Assembly: GCA_902812415.1 (NCBI GenBank)
Contig: CADDZJ010000037.1
Coordinates: 1 to 37,746, forward strand
DNA length: 37,746 nucleotides
Direction: 5' to 3'
DNA from: Acidobacteriota bacterium
GTDB lineage: Bacteria > Acidobacteriota > Terriglobia > UBA7540
The notes beneath the pieces are model-generated. The model made no database searches and was not told the DNA's origin. It saw only the letters and a program-made list of their open reading frames with translations. Of this stretch, positions 26,977 to 35,820 are shown piece by piece (within the stretch, counting starts at the first letter, position 1; the number at the start of each line of letters is the position of its first letter). Both the position numbers and the translations under genes were made by a program.

Positions 26977-27529
26977 TGTCATCCGACAACGAACAATTTC
27001 CCCATTTTTCAGTTAAGTCCATTCTTTTCTATACTATTGTGAGAAACGAACAAATGAAATTAATAAATCATTTAGAATCTTTAAGATACAAATAATTTTG
27101 GAAATTGTTGGTAAAGGGTGACTGAACAAGAAGCCAATAACATTCCTGCTTTCAATGTGATAGATTATTTTTCGCGCTCATCAACCCTAAACATTCTCTT
27201 TTTCCGCGCCTCCCTGCGGGAATCGCGGCCCTTTGAACCCCTGATGACAGTCCCGCGCCTAGCCAAAAGCAAGCCGTCCTGATCGATTAGAGCGCCCACT
27301 GCCATTTTGCCTTCGGTTTCCGAATCCATTCCGGTCTCTCGCCGCCCTCTTCCCAGCCGCCGTCGAGGGCCCTCCTGGGGGAAAGGGCCAGGCAAGCACG
27401 TTCACTTATTAGGCTACATAGTTAGCCTATCACAAGTCAAGCCCTGACCGCAAGGGGGTTGATCGGCTGTGCAGAGAAGAACAACGGCCTCTCGCCAAGA
27501 TGCCAAGGCGACAAGGAAGCATTCTGAAT
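26977..27529. repeat. About 0.55-kb dispersed repeat, copy B
   Basis: Homologous to 2080-2670 in the same orientation and also placed in gene-free DNA. It ends with inverted words TAGGCTA and TAGCCTA around 27408-27430 and the shared tail before ATTCTGAAT. The minus-strand frame open in copy A has a TAA here, so coding potential is not conserved. Confidence 0.6.
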
Positions 27530-27610
27530 TTTTCCATTGTCATTCAGCGACACTGTGCTTGTTGAGCGGGGAACTCCAGGGACGATAGCATCGATTCCAT
27601 TTCCCCTAGC

Positions 27611-27638
27611 AGTACTAAAGTACCAGTACTTTCGTACT
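27611..27638. promoter_or_regulatory. 28-bp palindromic operator-like site
   Basis: Arms AGTACTAAAGTAC and GTACTTTCGTACT around a CA spacer pair over 13 bp with one mismatch. It ends one base before a TTGACT box, a place where a dimeric activator or a repressor would bind. Confidence 0.65.
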
Positions 27639-27639
27639 A

Positions 27640-27668
27640 TTGACTCCCCCAGCGTGCAATTGTAAAAG
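27640..27668 (+). promoter_or_regulatory. Candidate sigma-70 promoter of the RHS locus
   Basis: TTGACT (27640-27645), a 17-bp spacer and TAAAAG (27663-27668). The -35 is strong and the -10 weak, which would suit regulation through the adjoining palindrome. Confidence 0.5.
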
Positions 27669-27694
27669 GAATCCGTTTTTACTCAGGGATTAAT

Positions 27695-27792
27695 GCCGGG
27701 TGGGTTAGGGAAATCCACCCGGCGCGCTTTAACCGGACGGAGCCGGGGGAAAGTCCATATGAGGCAGGGGGAAAATTTCAGCCTACCTCATA
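27695..27792 (+). ncRNA. Structured leader RNA with two strong hairpins
   Basis: Hairpin 1 has perfect 9-bp arms GCCGGGTGG (27695-27703) and CCACCCGGC (27715-27723). Hairpin 2 has arms TATGAGGcAGG (27758-27768) and CCTaCCTCATA (27782-27792) with one mismatch. A small CCGG-ACGGAG-CCGG stem lies between. It sits in the roughly 180-base leader before the secreted-protein gene. It matches no riboswitch class I know. Confidence 0.5.
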
Positions 27793-27853
27793 GTCAGCGG
27801 ACCCCACAGTCTTCCAACAAGGCTTAGGATTCACATCCTTCAAGGAGGCCGCG

Positions 27854-28672
27854 ATGTGCACTCGCATTCTGATGGCGATTCTTTTGACGGCAACGTGCGT
27901 CTTTGGGCAGGGGCTGGTTGGGCCTTCAGCCAGCGCGCCGCAATTGCCGTCCATTGTCACAAGTTCTGATCCGCAAGCCCTGGCCGCGCTCGCTCAGGCG
28001 TTGCAGGCGGCGGGCGGGGCGCAGGCGCTTGGCGCCATTCAGGATTTCACCGCCACCGGCCAGATCACCTATTCCTGGGCGGGCAATCCCGACCAGGGCA
28101 CGGTGACCCTGCGCGGACGAGGGCTGGATCAATTCCGGCTGGACGCGAGTTTGCCGGAAGGGACGCGCTCCTGGGCGGTGAGCCACGGCGTGGGCAACCT
28201 CAAGGAAACCGACGGAACGGAGACCAAAATCTCCGGCCATAACGCCCTTGCGCTGGGATCGCTCACTTTCCCTTATCTGCCGCTCGTGGCCGCCTCGCTC
28301 AATTCCACCACCACGGTTTCCACCGTCGGCACGGTACCGGTGAATGGCGCGAACGCCGTTCAGATTCGCGTCCAGCGGCATTACGCCTCCTCTTATGATC
28401 CCAATGGCCTGATCGCCCAACTGACAACCCGCGATTTCTTCATCGATCCCACCACTTCGCTGATCGTCAAAACCGAGCAGATGACCCATCCCCAGGAAAC
28501 CTTCACCGTCAGCCTGCCGGAAGACATCTCCTTTTCCAACTACCGCGCGGTGAACGGCGTGATGGTTCCATTCACCATCACGGACACCGTGAACGGCCAG
28601 CAGATTTGGACCATTCAGTTGAGCGCAATCCAATTCAACACCGGTCTCACGGATGCGGATTTCTCGCTCTAA
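27854..28672 (+). CDS. Secreted protein of unknown function preceding an RHS gene
   Basis: The 272-residue product has a clear signal peptide: MCTRILMAILLTATCVFGQG, with cleavage likely after FGQ or nearby. The mature protein is rich in Thr, Ser and Gly and predicted beta-strand, with a stretch LAALAQALQAAGGAQALGAI near its start. Its layout (start of mature domain with FTATGQITY, end with LTDADFSL) is reminiscent of LolA-like or outer-membrane lipoprotein-sorting folds, but no diagnostic motif is seen. CAAGGAGG precedes the ATG. The gap to the RHS start is 27 bp, so both are one transcript. It may help export or anchor the RHS protein; that is inference. Confidence 0.75.
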   Translation: MCTRILMAILLTATCVFGQGLVGPSASAPQLPSIVTSSDPQALAALAQALQAAGGAQALGAIQDFTATGQITYSWAGNPDQGTVTLRGRGLDQFRLDASLPEGTRSWAVSHGVGNLKETDGTETKISGHNALALGSLTFPYLPLVAASLNSTTTVSTVGTVPVNGANAVQIRVQRHYASSYDPNGLIAQLTTRDFFIDPTTSLIVKTEQMTHPQETFTVSLPEDISFSNYRAVNGVMVPFTITDTVNGQQIWTIQLSAIQFNTGLTDADFSL

Positions 28673-28699
28673 CGCCGCAGTATCCAGGAGGAGGGAATC

Positions 28700-28864
28700 A
28701 TGGAAAGCACATTCTTCGATGCCATCCGAAGCAAGGCATCTCACAGGGCGGAGCGCTATGCAGCGCGCAAGTTTCTTCTGCCCGCGCTCGCGGGCCTGTT
28801 ATGGATGGTTCTGCCTCAATTGGCGCCAGCGCAAAGCTTATATTATCTCTATAACGGCGGGTGA
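28700..28864 (+). pseudogene. Signal-peptide segment of the RHS gene, cut by an in-frame TGA
   Basis: ATG 28700 has a strong AGGAGGAGGGA site and encodes 54 residues with a long hydrophobic export signal (PALAGLLWMVLPQLAPAQS) followed by LYYLYNGG. Then TGA (28862-28864) occurs, and the same frame runs on without break into the RHS protein (PTFLTPEAVERGFVDVANGD). The two parts were clearly one gene. Either this is a nonsense mutation, a sequencing error, or recoding by readthrough. Confidence 0.85.
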
Positions 28865-28903
28865 CCCACGTTTCTGACTCCCGAAGCGGTCGAGCGCGGC
28901 TTT

Positions 28904-31900
28904 GTGGACGTGGCGAATGGCGATTTGCATCTTGAAATCCCGCTTGCTTCGCCTGCGCAGCGTGGCAGCCTGCCCGCCAACTACAAACTCATCTATGACA
29001 GCCGCATCTGGACCATTGTGAATAATGGAACCTCCAAAAGCTGGCAGCCCACCAATCTATCCGCCATGGGAGTGTTTATCAGCGGAGGATGGTCCTCAGG
29101 GTACGAGGATGGAATCAATACCGGGGTTTTTGAGAACGTGCAATATTGCAACCAGACCTCGTATACCACCTATTATGGGCCAACCCTCTTCATGCTCACC
29201 GACGGCACCGTGAAATTCTTCCCCATTTCCACCCAACAGGATGCCGGTTGTGGCAACTCGAATGTGGCGAGTGGCGACGCCTTCGATCAGCATTCGAGCG
29301 GCTTCCACATGTACGTCACCAACTACACCACGCCCAAGGTTTATGCCAAAGATGGAACCATCCTGATCGACGCCACGCAGAGCGCCTACGGCAGAAAGGA
29401 CTCCAATGGCAACTATTTCACGGCGGATTCCAATGGGAACTTAATCGACACCTTGAATCGAACTCCTGTCACCGGGTCGTGGAACGGCAACACGCTGACC
29501 ATTCCGGTTGAAAACTCTCAAGGCTCCACTTCCTCCTATACTGTTACGGTGGCTAACATCAACGTCAGCACCAATTTTGGCGTCTCCGGCGTCACTGAAT
29601 TTTCCGGCACGATTGAGGTGATCACCAGCATTAAGCTGCCTGACGGTACGAGCTACAGCTTCAATTACGATTCTGGGACTACGGCCGGGCATTATGGCTT
29701 GCTGACTTCCATGACGCTGCCCACCGGAGGAACGATTGATTACAGTTGGGCGAATTTCTCGGATGCCTACGGTACAGTCAATCGCTGGCTGGCCAGCCGC
29801 GCTTCGGGCGGCGGCACGTGGACTTACACTCCCTCGGTCATCACCACGTGCTCCAGCAACCAGGTAGGCTGCCAGCAGAAAGTGACGGAAACCAGGCCCA
29901 GCGGCGATGAAACGGTTTATACGTTCACCTTGAACAACGGCGCGTGGAATACGGAAACGGATTACTACAACGGGTCATCGACTCTGCTGAAGAAGGTGAC
30001 CACCACCTACGATTTCTCGAATGCCTGCCCGGACTGTGGCGGCGTAGGCGCTTCTTATATTCGCCCGACGCAAGTGATCACTTCCATGCCGAGCGCCGGG
30101 TCAACGCTCGAAAGCCAGACCGAATATGGCTATGACAGCATCTATTACGGCAACGTCGCCGCCCAGAAGGAATGGAATTACACCACGGGCACGTTTGGCC
30201 CCACGCCCGACCGCGAGACGGATTATACTTATCTCTCAAGCTCGCCTTATGTGAGCGCCAACATCCTGAATCGGGTGACGGACAAGGTGGTTTACCAGAG
30301 CGGAACAAAAGTGGCGGAAACCCAGACCACCTACGATTCCACCAGCCTCACTTCGGTCGCCGGCATCACCCATCACGATGATACGAACTATGGCACGGGC
30401 AACACGGTGCGCGGCAATCCGACAGTGGTTTCACAATGGGTGAGCGGATCAACTTATCTCACCACCACAAACTACTATGACACGACGGGGCAATTGACGA
30501 AGACCACCGATCCGGCAGGCAACAGCGTCACTTACAGCTATACCGATGATTTCTATAATGACAATGGCTCCGGGCGCCCCACGCCCTATACCTCCTCCGC
30601 TGTCACCCATGCCTATCGGACAGGAATGACTTTGCCGGTCTCCGGTTCCATTTACTACGGCTACTATTTCGGCACCGGACAGGAAGCCGTGATGGATGAC
30701 CAGAACGGCTTTCGCACTTACTACCATTTTTACGATCCGTTCAACCGGCCCACCCAAACCAATTTCCCCGACGGCGGCTGGAAGCTGACTAACTATGCGA
30801 CCACCGCGGTGGGCTACTATACCGGCATTACCGACACCACGCCTTCCATTAATTGTACGGGCTGCCGACATGACCATGTTGATCTTGATGGTCTCGGTCG
30901 CACGATTGACAAGATTCTGTGGAATGATCCTGATGGGAAGACGGAGATCGACATCACCTACGATTCTTCGGGACGCGTAGCAAGTCAGAGTAATCCCTAT
31001 CGCAGCACCTCGGATCCGACTTACGGGCTTGAGACCTACAGCTATGACGGGCTTGACCGGCAAACCAGCGATACGCACCCTGACTCGAACGCGGTCAAGA
31101 CCTACTACGGCGCCAGCGTGACGAGCGGCGGAGGCATTGGCACGCCGTTATGTTCCACCTCGACTTATGGTTATGGATACCCCACGCTGACGGTGGATGA
31201 GGCGGGGCACAAGAGCGAGACCTGGGCCGACGCCTTTGGCAGAACCATCGAAGCCGATGAGCCGGATTCGACCGGCGCGCTCACGTTAGGCACTTGCTAC
31301 AAATACGACGCGCTGAATGATTTGACGACGGTCGCGCAGGGCAGCCAGACGCGGACTTATGCCTATGATGGCCTGGGGCGCAAGACGAGCGAAACCACGC
31401 CTGAAGCAGGCACGACGAATTATTACTACACGACCTCGACAGGCGGCCTGTGCGCGGGCGATGCGAGCAAGGTCTGCCGCCGCACCGATGCGCGCAGCAT
31501 CACCACCACCTACAGCTACGACGCCGAAAATCGGCTGACGCAAAAGAGCTATTCTGACAGCACGCCCACGGCGCAGTATTTCTATGACCAGACGAGCGTC
31601 TGGGGCATGACCACCACCAACCCGAAGGGGCACATGACGCTGGAACGGATTGCAGGCGTGGCCGGCACGGCTTACGTGGCTTACGATCCGATGGGGCGCA
31701 TAACGACAACCTACCAATGCACGCCTTATAACTGCGGCAGCGGTTCGTGGCTGATGAACTACACCTATGATCTGGCGGGGGATGAAACGAGTTGGAGCCA
31801 TCCGCAGGGGTTTACGATCACACAGACGTTTTCCACCGCCCGGCGCATTGCGCAGATCACCAGCACCTATTCCGACTCGGCGCATCCGCCGACCCTGGCG

Positions 31901-33568
31901 ACCATCCACTATGCGCCGCAGGGAGCGATCAGCACGCTGGTGAACGGTTGTGTGGGGACAGGGTGCGCCCAGAGCCAGGAGACGTATGACTACAACAACC
32001 GTTTGCAGCCGGTGCGGATCCAGATCGGGACGACGAGCCAGAGCGCAGCGTTTTCCTGCCGGGTGTACAATTACTACAGCAATGTGACGAACCCCACTTC
32101 GTGCTCGATTCCCTCGCAGGGCACAGGCAATGATCGCAACGTGCGCGGGCGGTACTATCAGGACTCGGCCAACAGTTCCCTCACTCACACCGTGAGTTTC
32201 AGCTACGATCCCACGCACCGGCTGACGGGTTCGGTAGCCACGGGCAATGCCACGCACAATCTGACGTTCACTTACGACCGTTATGGGAACATGACCTGCC
32301 AGACGAACGGTCAGACGCAAGGGCCGTGCCCCAATTATTCGTTCAGCGCTTCCACCAATCGCATTACCACTTCCGGGTTTACTTACGATGCTGCCGGTGA
32401 TTTAACCAACGACGGCGCGCACAGCTACCAGTACGATGCGGAAGGAAGATTGATCAGCGTCGATAATGGCACGACGGCAAGCTACCTTTATGACGCGCTG
32501 GGGCAGCGGGTGGAGACGGAGGTGGGCGGGACATACTCGGAGTATATTTTTAACGTTCAGGGCGAGCCGGTGGGGATCAACAACCGCAGCGGGTGGGTGG
32601 AGGATTATATTCCGCTGGGCGGGCGGCACGTGGCGCACTATCATAGCGGGGCGCATTTTATTCATCCCGATGCGCTGGGGACGACGGGGCAGGTGACGAG
32701 CTACAGCGGGACGATGGAGCAGGATGAGTTGCACTATCCGTGGGGGCAGGAATGGACGATGGTGGGGACGATGGAAGAAGAACGCTTTGCCCGGCTCAAC
32801 CATCGGGATTCCGAAACGAGCCTCGATCCCACGCATTTCAGGATGTACGCTTCCGGCCAAGGCCGATGGATGAGTCCTGATCCGCTCGTAGGCCATCCCT
32901 TTAATCCTCAGACTTTTGATCGCTACTCGTATGTGGGTGGTAACCCCAGCAACTGGGTCGATCCAAGGGGTCTGGATTACTGCGCCACGCCGATTTGGGA
33001 CGATCAAGGAAACTTGATCGGGTATGATCCCAATAGCTGTATCCCTGACGATCAATATGCCGGTCAGTTCGGTTATGCATACGTTGCGCCTCAGATCGTG
33101 AATACGGGATTTCCGCCGACTTCCAACGGCGGCTTCTGGACTGGTCTCATGGGTGTCTGGCAAACTGTCATGAACAGTTTAGGGCCTTCGTCCTCTTGGG
33201 TGTCTAACGTTCCGTGGGCAGGATCGATTACGGGATCATTCCCCGTGGCACCACCGGTTGTTGGCGTGGGGCCGACTATCGTCGGCGCCTACAATCCTTC
33301 CCAGGGGCAGGCCTGTGTAGGTGGAGGACTCGCAGCAACAGTTCCGGGGGTTCCCGGTTCAAAGTCGGCCAACTTCGGCCCTCTACTTTTTGGCAACCAG
33401 ACGAACACATCACAGATATTGAGTGGCTGGAGTCTTTCTGTTGGGATACAGCTGTCACCCGGTGTCGGATACCAATACATAGCGAACAGTAATGGAGTGC
33501 TTTCCGGACCTACTGTGGGAGTTCCGGGTGCGTCAGTTTCATTGACATACTCGACATGCAGCCAGTGA
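28904..33568 (+). CDS. Giant RHS/YD-repeat protein, main open frame
   Basis: At least 1,554 residues. The frame actually continues from 28865, directly after the TGA, so GTG 28904 is only a formal start. An N-terminal region with VANGDLHLEIPLASPAQRGS is followed by an array of YD repeats, such as YDGLDRQTSDTHPD, YDGLGRKTSETTPE, YDAENRLTQKSYSD, YDPTHRLTGS and YDALGQRVETEVGG. These form the RHS shell. The core ends with the conserved YASGQGRWMSPDPL and WVDPRGL at about residue 1353. A variable Gly/Ser-rich tip of about 200 residues follows, with no toxin motif that I recognise. Proteins of this type are surface or secreted in acidobacteria. Without the upstream signal it could not be exported by Sec. 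Confidence 0.9.
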   Translation: MDVANGDLHLEIPLASPAQRGSLPANYKLIYDSRIWTIVNNGTSKSWQPTNLSAMGVFISGGWSSGYEDGINTGVFENVQYCNQTSYTTYYGPTLFMLTDGTVKFFPISTQQDAGCGNSNVASGDAFDQHSSGFHMYVTNYTTPKVYAKDGTILIDATQSAYGRKDSNGNYFTADSNGNLIDTLNRTPVTGSWNGNTLTIPVENSQGSTSSYTVTVANINVSTNFGVSGVTEFSGTIEVITSIKLPDGTSYSFNYDSGTTAGHYGLLTSMTLPTGGTIDYSWANFSDAYGTVNRWLASRASGGGTWTYTPSVITTCSSNQVGCQQKVTETRPSGDETVYTFTLNNGAWNTETDYYNGSSTLLKKVTTTYDFSNACPDCGGVGASYIRPTQVITSMPSAGSTLESQTEYGYDSIYYGNVAAQKEWNYTTGTFGPTPDRETDYTYLSSSPYVSANILNRVTDKVVYQSGTKVAETQTTYDSTSLTSVAGITHHDDTNYGTGNTVRGNPTVVSQWVSGSTYLTTTNYYDTTGQLTKTTDPAGNSVTYSYTDDFYNDNGSGRPTPYTSSAVTHAYRTGMTLPVSGSIYYGYYFGTGQEAVMDDQNGFRTYYHFYDPFNRPTQTNFPDGGWKLTNYATTAVGYYTGITDTTPSINCTGCRHDHVDLDGLGRTIDKILWNDPDGKTEIDITYDSSGRVASQSNPYRSTSDPTYGLETYSYDGLDRQTSDTHPDSNAVKTYYGASVTSGGGIGTPLCSTSTYGYGYPTLTVDEAGHKSETWADAFGRTIEADEPDSTGALTLGTCYKYDALNDLTTVAQGSQTRTYAYDGLGRKTSETTPEAGTTNYYYTTSTGGLCAGDASKVCRRTDARSITTTYSYDAENRLTQKSYSDSTPTAQYFYDQTSVWGMTTTNPKGHMTLERIAGVAGTAYVAYDPMGRITTTYQCTPYNCGSGSWLMNYTYDLAGDETSWSHPQGFTITQTFSTARRIAQITSTYSDSAHPPTLATIHYAPQGAISTLVNGCVGTGCAQSQETYDYNNRLQPVRIQIGTTSQSAAFSCRVYNYYSNVTNPTSCSIPSQGTGNDRNVRGRYYQDSANSSLTHTVSFSYDPTHRLTGSVATGNATHNLTFTYDRYGNMTCQTNGQTQGPCPNYSFSASTNRITTSGFTYDAAGDLTNDGAHSYQYDAEGRLISVDNGTTASYLYDALGQRVETEVGGTYSEYIFNVQGEPVGINNRSGWVEDYIPLGGRHVAHYHSGAHFIHPDALGTTGQVTSYSGTMEQDELHYPWGQEWTMVGTMEEERFARLNHRDSETSLDPTHFRMYASGQGRWMSPDPLVGHPFNPQTFDRYSYVGGNPSNWVDPRGLDYCATPIWDDQGNLIGYDPNSCIPDDQYAGQFGYAYVAPQIVNTGFPPTSNGGFWTGLMGVWQTVMNSLGPSSSWVSNVPWAGSITGSFPVAPPVVGVGPTIVGAYNPSQGQACVGGGLAATVPGVPGSKSANFGPLLFGNQTNTSQILSGWSLSVGIQLSPGVGYQYIANSNGVLSGPTVGVPGASVSLTYSTCSQ

Positions 33569-33585
33569 CAAGTACGAGGGGCACG

Positions 33586-34098
33586 ATGACATACGTTCTC
33601 TATTCCATTTGGGTTGTTGCCTTCCTGGCAGTAGGGCTCTGCTTAGCCTTTTTCCCGGGAAAATTCTCTCAGTTTTGGCGTTGGTACGTAAAGCTAGGCA
33701 AATCGTCGATGCCTGATTCTCCGTCTTGGAAGCCTGGGCTAGGTCTCCGATTTGCTGGCCTCGCAATGATTCTCTTCGCGATCTTTATGCTGAGGCCGAT
33801 AACCTCGATGATAGTGAAGGATGGACGTCAGCGAATTGTGCATGTAGCGGGTCTATCGATACATCGTTACGCTCTTGGATGGCCGAATTTCGCTTTTGGA
33901 ATACTTCTAGTTACGGGAGGGCTTTTTTCCATAATCAAGCCTCTTCGGGTGGGCGTTTGGTTTGCCAGCCAATTTTCGCATCAGTCGCCCCCGATGGATG
34001 CCGCCCGGCGCGCTAAGGAGGGTATGCGCTTAATGGGATGTTTGTTCGTGGCAGCCGGAATCTATCTGATTTATATAGTTCTTAAAGTTCGCGGCTAA
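33586..34098 (+). CDS. Small membrane protein downstream of RHS gene
   Basis: Unrecognised. The ATG at 33586 has GAGGGG upstream and starts MTYVLYSIWVVAFLAVGLCL, an N-terminal helix; the 170-residue product has about four hydrophobic segments (near 5-25, 50-65, 100-115 and 145-165). An in-frame ATG at 33556 overlaps the RHS stop and is less likely. It begins 17 bp after the RHS stop, where immunity or accessory genes of RHS systems normally sit. No known immunity motif is visible. The IS630 element lies 6 bp after its stop. The DNA is more AT-rich than the RHS core, a sign of separate origin. Confidence 0.65.
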   Translation: MTYVLYSIWVVAFLAVGLCLAFFPGKFSQFWRWYVKLGKSSMPDSPSWKPGLGLRFAGLAMILFAIFMLRPITSMIVKDGRQRIVHVAGLSIHRYALGWPNFAFGILLVTGGLFSIIKPLRVGVWFASQFSHQSPPMDAARRAKEGMRLMGCLFVAAGIYLIYIVLKVRG

Positions 34099-34104
34099 GG
34101 ATGC

Positions 34105-35313
34105 TAGTGATATGTCCGGTAATTAGCTGGACAACTGATTTTTTCTCTTTCGGTGGCGCGGCTGAGTACAGCCGGGCTGAATCTGTTCCAGAGTCTGGCG
34201 GCAGCGGGAGAGTTTTTGCATAATCGATTCCACGGTGGCCGTCCAAACGAAGGGTTTGGGATCGCCGTTCCATGTGTCCAGGAACTCCATGATGGCGTTT
34301 TGTAGATCCTCGACGCTGTAGAACGATCCCCGGCGCACCCGCTTATTCGTCAGCTCGGCAAACCACCGTTCCACTAGATTGAGCCAACTGGAACTGGTGG
34401 GCACGAAGTGAAGGACGAAGCGAGGATGGCGACGGAGCCAAGCCCGAACCTGGGGCGTATGATGGGTGCCATAGTTGTCCATCACCAGATGCAGCGGTAC
34501 TTCACCGGGAAACTCCTCATCTAAACGACGCAGAAACTTCAGCCATTCCTGATGCCGATGGCGGGCGTAGCACTGACCGATCACTCGGCCCTGCAAAAGC
34601 TCCAGGGCGGCAAACAAGGTAGTCGTTCCGTTGCGCTTGTCATCATGCGTCATCGTCCCGCAACGCCCTTTTTTCAAGGGCAGACCGGGCTGCGTGCGGT
34701 CTAGCGCCTGGATTTGGGATTTTTCATCCACGCACAGCACAATCGCCTGCTGCGGAGGATTCAGGTAAAGGCCTGCGACATCGGTCAGCTTCTCCAAGAA
34801 CTTGGGGTCGCGGGACAGCTTAAAGGTCTTCACCCGGTGCGGTTTGAGATGATGGCTCCTCCAGATATTGCTCACCGTGGACTTGCTCACCCCTTGGCTT
34901 TTCGCCATGAGCCGGCAACTCCATTGCGTCGCCCCCTTCGGCTTGGTTTGCAAGGTGGCATCCACGATGGCTTTGACTTTGTCCGCGTCGTAGAGAGGCT
35001 TGCGTCCCCGGCCGGGGGCTATCTCCCAGAGGCTGTCCGGGCCCTGTGTGGCGAAGCGCTGACGCCACATGATTACGGTCTTGCGATTGATCCGAAGCTG
35101 CTCGGCAATGGCGGTGTCGGACTGGCCTTCGGCGGCCGCCAGTACGATTCGGCCGCGGAGCACCACTTGTTGCGGTGTTCCCAGTGCCTTCACCCATTGC
35201 TGAATCTGGTGCTGGCCTTCGGAATTCAAGCTCAGAGCAGGGGCTGTTCGAGGCATGAGTGAGCATAAATCGAATCCAGTCATTTGTCCAGCTATTTGTT
35301 GGACACAACACTA
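34105..35313 (-). mobile_element. IS630-family insertion sequence, apparently complete
   Basis: The element is bounded by TA at 34105-34106 and 35312-35313, the expected TA target duplication. Imperfect terminal inverted repeats are visible: left GTG-TATGTCC then AGCTGGACAA-TGA, right (reverse) GTGTTGTGTCC then AGCTGGACAAATGA. It carries one transposase gene and no passenger. It separates the small membrane protein from the orphan RHS tip. Confidence 0.88.
34123..35283 (-). CDS. IS630-family transposase
   Basis: The 386-residue product is intact. The N-terminal half is a helix-turn-helix region (VLRGRIVLAAAEGQSDTAIA, INRKTVIMWRQRF, then GVSKSTVSNIWRSHHLKP). The C-terminal half is a DDE endonuclease domain with VDEKSQIQALDRTQP (first Asp), HLVMDNYGTHH (second Asp) and SSSWLNLVERWFAEL (Glu). 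Its length fits the fused single-frame type of IS630. The start at ATG 35283 is inside the right end; ATG 35256 is an alternative. No frameshift or stop is visible, so it may be active. Confidence 0.95.
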   Translation of the reverse strand: MTGFDLCSLMPRTAPALSLNSEGQHQIQQWVKALGTPQQVVLRGRIVLAAAEGQSDTAIAEQLRINRKTVIMWRQRFATQGPDSLWEIAPGRGRKPLYDADKVKAIVDATLQTKPKGATQWSCRLMAKSQGVSKSTVSNIWRSHHLKPHRVKTFKLSRDPKFLEKLTDVAGLYLNPPQQAIVLCVDEKSQIQALDRTQPGLPLKKGRCGTMTHDDKRNGTTTLFAALELLQGRVIGQCYARHRHQEWLKFLRRLDEEFPGEVPLHLVMDNYGTHHTPQVRAWLRRHPRFVLHFVPTSSSWLNLVERWFAELTNKRVRRGSFYSVEDLQNAIMEFLDTWNGDPKPFVWTATVESIMQKLSRCRQTLEQIQPGCTQPRHRKRKNQLSS

Positions 35314-35684
35314 GGTGGACCTTTTGGGGTGTTGGCGGCAGCATAAGTTGGGGCGTTGGTGCCACAGGTTCAATCTACGGTGGCCCGAGCCCGGATGGGT
35401 CAGTTACTGTGTGGACTGGTGGCTTTACTTTTGGAGCGCCAGGCGGTTCCCTTAATTACGGCGGGTCAGTCACGGGCATAGTTCCCATCAATGTTAATCC
35501 CTATTCTGGATACCCGTATTCTGGTCAGCCACAGCAAACTGTGAACATATGGGATCCAAACTTTGATCCGGAAAGTACTATTGAGTATGACCCGTATAAC
35601 ACAATCGTAACTGTTGAGGGTGGCTCTCCAGGTTACGTCGATACTCTCTATGTTCCGGTTGATGAGCAGTGGCTTTATTGCTGA
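35313..35684 (+). pseudogene. Orphan RHS C-terminal tip, 5'-truncated
   Basis: Immediately after the IS an open frame reads RWTFWGVGGSISWGVGATGS and continues with Gly/Ser-rich strands (GGFTFGAPGGSLNYGGSVTG) to a Tyr/Pro/Asp-rich end and a stop at 35682-35684. Its style resembles the tip of the RHS protein at 33300-33568. Joining the DNA across the IS gives no start codon: the frame hits TAG at 34076 within the membrane-protein gene. So it was already a headless fragment before the IS arrived. An ATG at 35259 inside the IS end could give a 141-residue hybrid. Displaced tips are known at RHS loci of other bacteria. Confidence 0.6.
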
Positions 35685-35820
35685 TGGTGGACATTGCAAA
35701 CTACACTTGCTGCGATAAATAGCCGCCTCATCTTCCTTAACGAGGCGTTTGGTTGGTTATATCCTCGGCACAAAGGAATTATTCATTGGGGGATACAGAA
35801 TCACTCACGGCGGAATGCAT

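Noticed and set aside
27695-27723. Strong hairpin before the secreted-protein gene as an intrinsic terminator
   Set aside because: It is followed by GCGCTTTAACC rather than a T-run and lies between promoter and gene, so a leader role fits better.
28862-28864. TGA in the RHS gene as a second selenocysteine codon
   Set aside because: No hairpin with a short G-rich loop lies 16-37 bases downstream, and the context YNGG-stop-PTF has no redox character. A nonsense change or error is simpler.
31286-32320. 344-codon minus-strand frame opposite the RHS core
   Set aside because: It arises from the repetitive codon pattern of the YD repeats; Arg/Val/Ile-rich with no recognisable domain.
28904-33568. 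Internal repeats of the RHS gene as a CRISPR or tandem DNA repeat array
   Set aside because: The periodicity is at protein level (YD motifs) with diverged DNA and irregular spacing.
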